Assembly: GCF_000775285.1 (NCBI RefSeq) | Contig: NZ_JJML01000008.1 | Location: forward strand, 89,031 to 153,030 | Direction of reading: 5' to 3' | Length of the DNA: 64,000 nucleotides | DNA from: Neosynechococcus sphagnicola sy1 | Lineage (GTDB): Bacteria; Cyanobacteriota; Cyanobacteriia; Neosynechococcales; Neosynechococcaceae | Shown: piece after piece, positions 57,501 to 64,000 of the stretch | Numbering within the stretch: the stretch's first letter is position 1 | Layout of the letters: each line of letters opens with the position of its first letter | Translations under genes and position numbers: made by a program | The notes under the pieces: generated by a model | What the model saw: the letters and a program-made list of their open reading frames with translations, nothing else | Told to the model about the DNA's origin: nothing | Databases searched by the model: none

Positions 57501-58795
57501 TACTAACCGCTGAACTGACAACAGTTGCCAGTAATCTGGTGATCAGGAACTTAGAAGTGAGTTTGACAGAGGACTATACCGACTACCTGGGTCTTCCCCC
57601 TAATATTCCCGGTAAGAGCTTAGTAGAGGCCAAAACCCTGCTGGCAAGAATGGAGCAACTGACGGGGATTAAGTCAGCCCTGATCTACGCCAACTTTATT
57701 CCCACTGAGGTGCAACTGGGAGCCGCTTCCGCTAAGCCTCTCCCCCAAGCCAGTGATGCTCTGGAATTGGTGGTAGTCACTGCTGAAGGCGATCCCATTC
57801 GCAAGCAGTTCCCTCAGGTTGTTCGTTCCCAAGTGTTGGCAACTGCCAGGGCTTTCCGCTTAGATGTCTCTGATCCCCGTCAGACTCGGACTCAAACCTA
57901 TCTGCCGACGGCGCAACTGCTTTACCGCTGGTTGGTCGCACCCCTAGAGGTTGAACTCAAGGCTCAAAAGGTAACCAATCTGGTCTTTTTGATGGATGCT
58001 GGATTGCGCACCATGCCCCTGGCCGCGCTCCATGATGGACAACAGTTTCTGATCGAAAAATTTAGTCTGAGTTTGATGCCTAGCTTGAGCTTGGTTGATT
58101 TGCGCCCTTCGAATCTCAAGGGTGCTCAAGTTCTCGGCATGGGGGTGTCTCAAAGTACACAGGGACAGGTTCCATTACCCTCGGTTCCGATTGAACTATC
58201 AACAATTGGAGAACTCTGGCCTGGGCAGTCCTTTTTAAATGAGAACACCACCCTGGAAAATCTCCAGAAAGCTCGCAGTCAGAAGAATTTTCAAATAATT
58301 CACCTGGCGACCCATGGCGAATTCAAACCGGGACCCTTGGGCAATTCTTACATTCAACTCTGGGGAGAGCGGCTGCATCTGGATCAGATGCGCCGACTGG
58401 GACTGAGTGCACCTGCCGTTGATTTGTTGACCCTGAGTGCCTGTAAAACCGCTGTGGGGAACGAACAGGCTGAACTCGGATTTGCTGGTATGGCGGTATT
58501 GTCTGGTGTGAAAACCGTGGTTGCCAGTCTCTGGTATGTCAGTGATGCAGCCACTGCGGCGTTGATGGCGGAGTTTTACAATCGCTTGAAAACAGCTAAG
58601 ACCACGTCAGAGGCGCTGCAACAGGCACAGATTGCCATGGCGAGGGGTGAAATTTATCTCCAACAAGACCGCCTTACGGGCTTGGGCTTTGTTGACTCTC
58701 TGTTGTTACCAGCGGCCAGTGGCAATTTGCCGGATCAGAATTTTGCTCACCCCTATTACTGGGCAGCATTTACCGTTGTCGGCAATCCTTGGTAG
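54593..58795 (+). CDS. Secreted haemagglutinin-type (TPS) protein with C-terminal CHAT protease domain
   Basis: Protein of about 1,400 residues. After a signal peptide (LLLTFLPLWLLLLPELAQAQ) comes a two-partner secretion domain (GNNLFHSFSQFDLNPGEVANF, LMNPAGIIFGANARLDVPG). A long repetitive beta-helix rich in Gly, Ser, Thr and GNL motifs runs to about residue 900, then a Pro/Gln linker and a CHAT caspase-like domain. The catalytic dyad is intact: H1241 in HLATHGEF and C1284 in LSACKTAVG. It ends HPYYWAAFTVVGNPW, the normal CHAT end. The start is GTG 54593 with GAGGG upstream, or possibly TTG 54572. It should be exported through a TpsB pore, but no such gene is in the window. The 3' end overlaps the convergent radical SAM gene by 40 bases. 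Confidence 0.88.
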   Translation: MKQLGLLLTFLPLWLLLLPELAQAQSITAAPDGTGSLIILQGNRYDITGGQRSGDGNNLFHSFSQFDLNPGEVANFLSTPTIQNILGRVTGGSPSVIQGLIQVTGGSSNLYLMNPAGIIFGANARLDVPGSFTATTANGIGLGDRWFNAVGSNHYPDLVGIPNSFAFTMQQPGSIINAGDLEVFQGRTLTLVAGTVVSTGQLSAPGGQVVVATVPGESWVHLSQPGMVLSLEIESGNALSTQVPDLPTLAPLTLPQLLTGGNSNHATGLTLNADGSVQLTGSGLRVETGDVTATDVTAGTAHLQASNNLTLPDSQLHTTGDLNLFAQNTVRIRDSIAQPFLAVVGGDLTIRGNQQIDILALNHPDTVPFQVGGNLSLVSDGLIAADTYMTSGGNIRFLTLTGEPGRIVSFSDPVMTATGDVSLGDYTGVSLKVVAGGNISYGTIVIDGIDPDVDPTQPALFFTAGGSIMGSGKVSTTVPGGGLLVDFQAAQNILTSEITTQGGSITFNSDKGQITVEGALRAGSFIGDGEDISLSAMGDISTQGVRSRSRQGNGGNISLTSLAGSIDTTGEDLLTAAANGMGGTITLTAADTILTSNLLSSGGLGGGAITLSSTNGAIDTSTGVLDSSSTAGDAGAIALNATTSVKTGNLTAVSTADTAANGGTILVQAGKGLVTSDLNTSSVAGQGGAITLSAAGQLVTGNLVSTGSLGGGSLTVSSQLGSVATGNLNTSSEQGSGGGIALTSLGSVTTGNVASFSTAAAAGSGGNVRVQATGAVLMGAVNTSSAASNGGSVSIGMGETNPTAIMVDSINTQSFGFGQGGSVALNSASWVRVTGSFLDQNGILASISTAGKSGGGVIALTAQGGGINLPFVMGDATVNGTAAALTTGVNNTISPFQSFTASYLQGQPPSEIAITLSPPEPIPAASAVPTPVPEPGVGIAQDLQQQTPVAEVQTTDSATPFQQQAATADVLTAELTTVASNLVIRNLEVSLTEDYTDYLGLPPNIPGKSLVEAKTLLARMEQLTGIKSALIYANFIPTEVQLGAASAKPLPQASDALELVVVTAEGDPIRKQFPQVVRSQVLATARAFRLDVSDPRQTRTQTYLPTAQLLYRWLVAPLEVELKAQKVTNLVFLMDAGLRTMPLAALHDGQQFLIEKFSLSLMPSLSLVDLRPSNLKGAQVLGMGVSQSTQGQVPLPSVPIELSTIGELWPGQSFLNENTTLENLQKARSQKNFQIIHLATHGEFKPGPLGNSYIQLWGERLHLDQMRRLGLSAPAVDLLTLSACKTAVGNEQAELGFAGMAVLSGVKTVVASLWYVSDAATAALMAEFYNRLKTAKTTSEALQQAQIAMARGEIYLQQDRLTGLGFVDSLLLPAASGNLPDQNFAHPYYWAAFTVVGNPW

Positions 58796-60415
58796 ACCCC
58801 ACCAGATGCTCTGGCAGTTTCAGCATGTTTGTACAGGGTGGATTCGGCTAGGGCCCCTCGGAGGTGGCTCCAAGGTAAAACCTGACCGGGTTGCCAGTTT
58901 GCATGGACATAGAAATCTAGATTGGGAAGCTGCCCCCGCAGTTGTTTAAAGGCACGGCGGTAGCTCCCTAGGGAGTCGCCATAGTGACGGGTGAGTTCGA
59001 GTAACCTCCCTACCCGGCGATCGCCCCGAGAAAGTAATGCCTGAATTACAGACCAGTTATAGCTTTCAGGGCGAAAATCTATCCCCTGCGATCGCAGTTG
59101 TTTTTGCAGCCATTGGAGGCGTTTCTCAGCCTGGGGATTCACCCCAAACCATTGAAAGGGGGTTTGGGCTTTGGGCACAAAGGTGCTACACCCGAGGGTT
59201 AAACGTAATCCAGGGGCGACCTGTTGGATTGCCCTCAGCATCGCCACGGTCTGCTCTAAATCAGCTAGTTCTTCACCGGGAAGCCCCACCATCCCGTAAA
59301 GCTTCAGATGACTCAATCCCCCTGAGCGGGCATGGACGGCTGCTTGGAGAATCTCGTCATTGTGGAGCGTTTTTATTGATGATTTGGCGTAGCCGCTCCG
59401 AGCCACTTTCGACTGCAATCGTGATCGAGTGCGTCCCGTGCTCTACCAGGGTCTGCACCAGCTTGGGCGTCACGGTGTTGGTGCGCACGGAAGCCAAACT
59501 CAGGCGCACTGCATCAAACTGGGGCTGATTCAGGTAGTCCAGTAAGTTCTCAAACTCCGGATGCTGAGTGATAGAAGCACCCAGGAGTCCCAGGCGATTG
59601 GTCACCGTTAACCCTTGGGCGATCGCGGGAATCAGAGACTCTTCTAGACTCGCTGGACGAAACGGCAAGGTTAAGTAGCTCGCCAAACAGAACCGACACA
59701 TCTCGGGGCAACTTCGTACGACTTCGACTAAAAAGATATTTTCCCAAGCAGCTTGTGCCGTCACCACCGCCGAGGTTGAGAGTCGATTGCCCCGATAGGT
59801 TTGCTTTGCTATCTGCGGGGGAACTGTAGCTGCCAGCGGCGTGATAGCAGAGATCGGCCCATCCGCACTGGCATAGGCGACATTGTACAGACTGGGAATA
59901 TAGATCCCTGGAACTTGAGCCAGCGCACTTAATTGAGTGGCACGACTACTATGACGAACGCCTTGATAAGCTGTCACAAACTCGGACAGCAACACTTCCC
60001 CATCGCCGAGCAAAATCACATCAAAAAAGTCAGCATAGGGTTCAGGATTGGCTGTTAAGACTGCCCCCCCCCGAAAGACCAAGGGATGTTGCTGAGTCCG
60101 GGCAGTTGCTTGCAGTGGGATTTGGAGCCGCTCTAGCAGCGTAAAGATATTGCCATAATCTAGCTCCCATGAAAAGGAGAAGCCCAACAATTCAGGTTGA
60201 GAAGGTAGGGATTCCTGGACATCCGTAAATAATCGACTCACCTGCAGATCAGCTCTGGATGCGAGGGTTGCCCAAACTATCTGGTAGCCCAGACTGGTAA
60301 TGCCAACCGTGTAGGTGTTGGGAAAGGCAAAGATCACCGGAACTGCATCGGCCTCAGAAGCGACTGGTGAGAAGAGCAGCCGTTCAGCGGCAAATACAGA
60401 GGCAGTCACGGGCAC
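58756..60415 (-). CDS. B12-binding-type radical SAM protein (frameshifted)
   Basis: Radical SAM protein of about 552 residues with an N-terminal B12-binding-like region (FAFPNTYTVGITSLGYQI, FSFSWELDYGN, FRGGAVLTANPEP) and a radical SAM domain with the cluster motif CPEMCRFC. The reaction is not known. The frame breaks at a run of five T (59370-59374). One fewer joins RLRQIINK to TLHNDEILQAAVHARSGG. Then GMVGLPGEELADL and the C-terminal domain follow to a stop at 58756, inside the 3' end of the CHAT gene. The ATG at 60415 has no strong ribosome-binding site. Confidence 0.86.
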
Positions 60416-60752
60416 ATTTTAAAGGGGCAAGATAGGTAGCTCTAGCCTAGCACTGTTCATCTCGTCAGGCGATGCCTCAACGTCGAGGCCGAGCGATTTG
60501 AGAACAATTGGACGGGTCTCCAGCCTCTTGGGGCAGATAGTTCTGGAGTTTGAGCCCCCAAGATATCACCTCGTGATCGGGGAAGCCAATGATATCAGTC
60601 GCTGCAATAGATAACTGAAATTGCGCTAATATCGCATTAATATCGGGCTGCTCCTAAAGGTTACATGCTCTTGACAGAAGACACGCTCTTTCCCTAATTC
60701 AACCAATACTAGATAGACGCTACTCCCCACCCTTTCTGTCAGTCGTTTTTGT
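60416..60752. promoter_or_regulatory. Divergent intergenic region with a -35-like box
   Basis: A 337-base gap between the radical SAM gene and the pentapeptide gene. A perfect -35-like TTGACA is at 60671-60676, with a weak -10 candidate CTAATT 17 bases later. It could drive the pentapeptide gene. I see no other feature. Confidence 0.35.
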
Positions 60753-61469
60753 ATGTTTGAAGAGGATTCCTATCATCCTGTTAATAACGCTTCTGAGCTT
60801 CTATTACGCTATGCGCTGGGGGAGCGGGGATTCTACATCGCTAACCTCAGTGGCGCAGAACTGGGCGGGGCAAATCTCGGTGGGGCGGAATTAGAAAAAG
60901 CTAACCTCCACGCGGCAAAGCTCCGGGCCGCCAGCCTGCGAGAAACCAATCTTAATCAGGCGATTCTCCGTCAGGCAGATCTTAGTGGAGCTGACTTGAC
61001 CATTGCCAGTCTGCTCAAAGCGGATCTGTTTGAAGCCACTCTAACTGGAGCCACCCTCGTCGGCGCTAAACTCCTCAAAGCCGATCTGGGTAAAGCAATT
61101 CTGCGGCAGGCGGACTTGAAAGGAGCTGACCTGCGGGAAGCCAGCCTCAAAGGGGCTGATCTCAGCCATGCTGAATTATGTTATGCCAAATTGTTCAAGG
61201 CTGATTTAAGTAGCGCCAATCTCAAGGAAACGAACCTGCTCAAAGCCGACTTAAGTTTTGGCGATCTGAGTTATGCCGACCTGAGAACGGCTCAACTGGT
61301 AGGGACGAACCTAAGTGGAGCCAAGCTCAACGGTGCTAATCTCAAAGGTGTCGATCTGAGTGAGGTAAGTTTCGTGGGTGTAAATGCCAGGGGAGCTTTC
61401 TACGATAGCCACACCAGCTTCCCAGAGGGCTTTGATCCGGTCACGGGAGGCATGAAAAAGCTACCGTAG
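60753..61469 (+). CDS. Pentapeptide-repeat protein
   Basis: Protein of 238 residues. An N-terminal segment ELLLRYALGERGFYIANLSG leads into about 35 pentapeptide repeats (GANLGGAELEKANLHAAKL, ADLSGADLTIASLLKADL and so on), which would form a long four-sided beta-helix. The C-terminal cap is AFYDSHTSFPEGFDP. No binding partner is known. It shares the RYAxGERxF motif with the protein at 38925. It converges with the DUF1400 gene, 15 bases away. Confidence 0.88.
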   Translation: MFEEDSYHPVNNASELLLRYALGERGFYIANLSGAELGGANLGGAELEKANLHAAKLRAASLRETNLNQAILRQADLSGADLTIASLLKADLFEATLTGATLVGAKLLKADLGKAILRQADLKGADLREASLKGADLSHAELCYAKLFKADLSSANLKETNLLKADLSFGDLSYADLRTAQLVGTNLSGAKLNGANLKGVDLSEVSFVGVNARGAFYDSHTSFPEGFDPVTGGMKKLP

Positions 61470-61484
61470 AACTGGCTTATGAGC

Positions 61485-62018
61485 CTACTTCAGGAAACTA
61501 CCCATCAATCCTTCAAAGCCACCATTTTTGGTTAAGGACAGGATTTCAGGGATGCTGATATTGACTTCTCTGGCTGGATAGGCTTCCAGAATACTCAAAA
61601 TTCCCAGGCCATTCTTAGAGCTACTTGCCAATACAATGGCACCTCGTAGCGCCACGACCCCTGCCTGATCTCGACGAATAAACATCGGTGACAGCTTGTT
61701 CAAGAGTTGATCGCCTGCTGGGGAGTTGAGGAGCCTACTCACCGTCACCACATCAATGGGGAGACTCACTTTCAGAACATTGACTAATCCCTCTCGATCC
61801 TGGGGCTTCATGAATCTGAGCAGACCTGACACATCCGAGGAAGCCTGCTGGGTTTGGACATACTGGCGCAGACTCGACGTCGACACCGATTGCTGAAAGG
61901 GGCCATACCAGAAGGAGATTCTGCTGGCAGCCATTGCAGGTGCTGTCAGGCTTCCCACCATGACAGTCATCATGGAAGCAGACAGACCCAGAGTCAACGG
62001 ATGAATGTTTTTGAGCAT
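61485..62018 (-). CDS. DUF1400 domain secreted protein
   Basis: Protein of 177 residues with a signal peptide (MTVMVGSLTAPAMAASRISF) and a single DUF1400 domain: RISFWYGPFQQSVSTSSLRQYVQTQ, FMKPQDREGLVNVLKVSLPID, LLNSPAGDQLLNKLSPMF and ALRGAIVLASSSKNGLGILSILEAYPA. In cyanobacteria this domain usually sits at the N-terminus of an alpha/beta hydrolase. Here it stands alone, so no enzyme function can be given. Confidence 0.85.
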   Translation of the reverse strand: MLKNIHPLTLGLSASMMTVMVGSLTAPAMAASRISFWYGPFQQSVSTSSLRQYVQTQQASSDVSGLLRFMKPQDREGLVNVLKVSLPIDVVTVSRLLNSPAGDQLLNKLSPMFIRRDQAGVVALRGAIVLASSSKNGLGILSILEAYPAREVNISIPEILSLTKNGGFEGLMGSFLK

Positions 62019-62181
62019 AACAGTCCTTAAATCTTCAAATCTTCAAAACATAAGAGACAGACGCCGCGAATAGGGAGCATCAGCCTATCCAGTATTACCC
62101 TCTCCATTCTCATACGGCAACTTCTTAGCTCAAATTGTGAAGGTAAGCAGTGGTGGTTGGGTAACGTTCCCTGGGATTGGC

Positions 62182-62886
62182 TCAGTCGGTATCTTCAAAT
62201 TTATAGCCGACACCGATCACTGTTTTTATATGGAGGGGGTTGGCGGGATCAGGTTCGATCTTTTTGCGCAGTCGGGCAATGTGGGCATCCACAATTCGTT
62301 CATCTCCAAAAAAATTACTCCCCCACAGCCGATCAATTAATTGGGCACGACTCCAGACCCGTCCTGGGTAGCTTAAAAATGTTGAAAAGAGCTCGAATTC
62401 TAAATTGGTTAAGTCTAAGAGTTCGGACGCTTCAGCATGCCGCCAGCGATGGGCAAGGCGTTGCTGGCAGTCGAGGCTGAAATGCGGCGATCGCAGGATT
62501 GGTGTTTGTCCCCCTTGACGGAGATTGCGGCGTAGTAAGGCCCGCACCCTGGCCACAAGTTCCCGAGGGCTAAACGGCTTCACCAGATAGTCATCTGCTC
62601 CCGTGGACAGCCCCACAATCCGATCAATTTCCTCCCCCCTAGCTGTGAGCATCAAGATATAGGGGTCTTTAATCCCGGTTTTTTGGCGGATGCGGGTGCA
62701 GACTTCAAGACCATCTAGACCGGGCAACATCAGGTCTAAGACAATCAAATCAGGAGAGTAAGTTTGTACCATTTCCAGCGCTGTCAGACCGTCCCGGCAG
62801 GTATGGCAGGTAAAGCTTTCTTTCTCAAGATAGAGCTTGATCAGTTGAGTAATCTCAGCTTCATCTTCAACAATTAAGATATCCAT
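62182..62886 (-). CDS. OmpR/PhoB family response regulator
   Basis: DNA-binding response regulator of 234 residues. The receiver domain has the acidic pocket ED at 7-8, the phospho-acceptor D51 (IVLDLMLPG), the switch threonine in LTARGEE and the lysine in LVKPFSPREL. The C-terminal winged-helix domain (LTNLEFELFSTFLSYPGRVWSRAQLIDRLW, RIVDAHIARLRKKIEPDP, GVGYKFE) completes it. It is not clearly RpaA, RpaB or NblR. No histidine kinase is adjacent. The bcp gene is 33 bases upstream on the same strand. Confidence 0.9.
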   Translation of the reverse strand: MDILIVEDEAEITQLIKLYLEKESFTCHTCRDGLTALEMVQTYSPDLIVLDLMLPGLDGLEVCTRIRQKTGIKDPYILMLTARGEEIDRIVGLSTGADDYLVKPFSPRELVARVRALLRRNLRQGGQTPILRSPHFSLDCQQRLAHRWRHAEASELLDLTNLEFELFSTFLSYPGRVWSRAQLIDRLWGSNFFGDERIVDAHIARLRKKIEPDPANPLHIKTVIGVGYKFEDTD

Positions 62887-62919
62887 AGGTCAACATGGGT
62901 GCTGTTCGATGCCATGAAC

Positions 62920-63390
62920 CTAGGCAGTATGCGCATCCAAATCCGCCAAAATTTCAGCTGCATGGTCGCCTGGTTTCACTTTGCGATAGATTCTCTCAAT
63001 GCGACCCTCGGCTCCAATCACAAAGGTGTTGCGACTCACACCGATGTATTCCTTGCCCATGAATTTTTTCAGCCCATAGCTGTCGTAAGCAGTGGCAACG
63101 GTGCCATCTTGATCGCAGAGCAGGGGAAAGGGCAACTGATACTTGGTTATAAATTTCTCATGGGATTTGGCATCGTCGGTACTGATACCTAAGACCACCA
63201 CCTCTCGTCCCTGAAAATCAGCATAGGCATCCCGAAAACTACAGGCTTCCTTCGTGCAACCAGGGGTTAGATCTCGGGGATAGAAATATAAAACCACCCG
63301 CTGGCCTCGCAAATCCCCCAGACGGATGAGATTTCCGGCGGTATCAGGGAGGCTAAAATCAGGGGCAAGATCACCTGGATTGAGGGTCAT
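62920..63390 (-). CDS. bcp: Thioredoxin-dependent peroxiredoxin, Bcp/PrxQ type
   Basis: Reduces hydrogen and organic peroxides using thioredoxin. The motif YPRDLTPGCTKEAC has the peroxidatic cysteine C45 and the resolving cysteine C50 five residues later, as in PrxQ. GISTDDAKSHEKFITKY and GVSRNTFVIGAEGRIERI follow. The 156 residues are a normal length. It stands upstream of the response regulator gene, with which it may be co-transcribed. Confidence 0.94.
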   Translation of the reverse strand: MTLNPGDLAPDFSLPDTAGNLIRLGDLRGQRVVLYFYPRDLTPGCTKEACSFRDAYADFQGREVVVLGISTDDAKSHEKFITKYQLPFPLLCDQDGTVATAYDSYGLKKFMGKEYIGVSRNTFVIGAEGRIERIYRKVKPGDHAAEILADLDAHTA

Positions 63391-63480
63391 GGCGGGACTG
63401 CATACAAGAAGGACACCTGGATTTTACTTTACCCTACCTGATAAATAGGAAGGGCATGCCCCGTCAGGTGTCCCTATTCA

Positions 63481-64000
63481 CTATTGCACGGGGGTCAGCA
63501 CTTTTTCGGCCACCACTTCTAGGTTGGTTTCGGGTGTATTGGCTTCCGAGGGTGGGACAATCTGCCAGAATTGAGGGAGATAGTCTGACCAGTTGGCTAG
63601 GATCACAGCCGCTTTCTGACTATCGGCTTTATCGGCATGGATCTTAATCAGGTCTTTCAGTTGCTGCTCACCAGCAGGGGTGATCACCCGCTGAATGCTG
63701 ACATTTTCTGGGTTCACCTTGGCGGGGAAACTGCCATCTTCATCCAGGATGTAGGCCAAGCCCCCCGTCATACCTGCGCCGACATTGCGCCCAACCTTGC
63801 CTAAGACCACAACGATGCCCCCCGTCATATATTCACAGCAGTGATCACCGGCACCTTCGATCACCGCTTGGGCTTTAGAGTTGCGGACAGCAAACCGCTC
63901 ACCCGCCTGCCCATTGGCCAAAAGCATCCCCCCCGGTCGCACCATAGAGACAGGTATTGCCGACGATGACATTCTGGGAGGGGTCATAGGTGGCCCCATC
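63481..64000 (-). CDS. gltB: Glutamate synthase large subunit, C-terminal part (frameshifted, 5' end outside window)
   Basis: C-terminal domain of the large subunit of glutamate synthase, which makes glutamate from glutamine and 2-oxoglutarate. The first bases encode [24 protein letters not shown]; the frame breaks at a run of seven C (63928-63934, G on the coding strand). With six the protein continues [54 protein letters not shown] and ends [12 protein letters not shown]. Whether it is the ferredoxin- or the NADH-dependent enzyme cannot be decided from this part. Confidence 0.88.
   Translation of the reverse strand, partial: MGPPMTPPRMSSSAIPVSMVRPGGMLLANGQAGERFAVRNSKAQAVIEGAGDHCCEYMTGGIVVVLGKVGRNVGAGMTGGLAYILDEDGSFPAKVNPENVSIQRVITPAGEQQLKDLIKIHADKADSQKAAVILANWSDYLPQFWQIVPPSEANTPETNLEVVAEKVLTPVQ

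Noticed and set aside
62137..62480. Plus-strand frames opposite the response regulator gene
   Set aside because: They are antisense to the conserved winged-helix domain and show no family features.
1..64000. CRISPR array or cas genes
   Set aside because: No regularly spaced direct repeats or Cas-like proteins were seen anywhere in the window.

Overview
The window comes from a cyanobacterial chromosome. Supporting genes include nblA (phycobilisome degradation), bciB (divinyl chlorophyllide reductase), two tandem high-light-inducible proteins, a CURT1/CAAD thylakoid protein, a Tic22-like protein, a DUF1400 protein and a cyanobacterial pilMNOQ cluster. The octamer GCGATCGC (HIP1), typical of many cyanobacteria, recurs throughout. 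I cannot name the species from sequence alone.

Layout. 1-5.1 kb: a partial Ca2+-type P-ATPase, a DUF938 methyltransferase, a Yfr1-like small RNA candidate, a zinc-ribbon membrane protein and bciB. 5.3-6.2 kb: nblA, with a palindrome upstream, and a Cys-less rhodanese. 6.2-7.2 kb: a complete IS630/Tc1-type element. 7.4-10.1 kb: a UPF0182 membrane protein. 10.2-18.4 kb: a complete-looking V/A-type ATPase locus (K divergent; E, DUF2764, A, B, D, I collinear), unexpected in a phylum that normally relies on F-ATPase. 18.4-22.2 kb: an SH3 remnant, lipA, gpsA and cofG. 22.2-27.7 kb: an iron-acquisition island (FTR1 permease, periplasmic lipoprotein, multicopper oxidase and a divergent SLH/OprB porin) with Fur-box-like sites. 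27.9-33 kb: small conserved genes, CURT1, DUF3352 and ccsA. 33.1-39.4 kb: a giant alpha-2-macroglobulin lipoprotein and a pentapeptide-repeat protein. 39.6-46 kb: a STAS protein, an M48 protease overlapping tRNA-Leu(CAA), hli genes, a histidine kinase, tsaC, prmC and Tic22. 46.2-51.6 kb: pilMNOQ. 51.6-58.8 kb: a CHASE2 adenylate cyclase, DUF928 and a secreted haemagglutinin/CHAT protease-like protein. 58.8-64 kb: a radical SAM protein, a pentapeptide protein, DUF1400, an OmpR-type regulator, a bcp peroxiredoxin and the 3' end of glutamate synthase.

A striking technical feature is that twelve genes carry at least one single-base frameshift, nearly all in homopolymer runs. Several are housekeeping genes (gpsA, gltB, pilM, pilQ), and in each the family signature continues in the next frame. 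Homopolymer miscalling in the assembly is the likeliest explanation. I therefore annotate these as single genes and note the break.

The most interesting systems are the V-ATPase locus, the iron island, and the CHASE2/DUF928/TPS-CHAT cluster.
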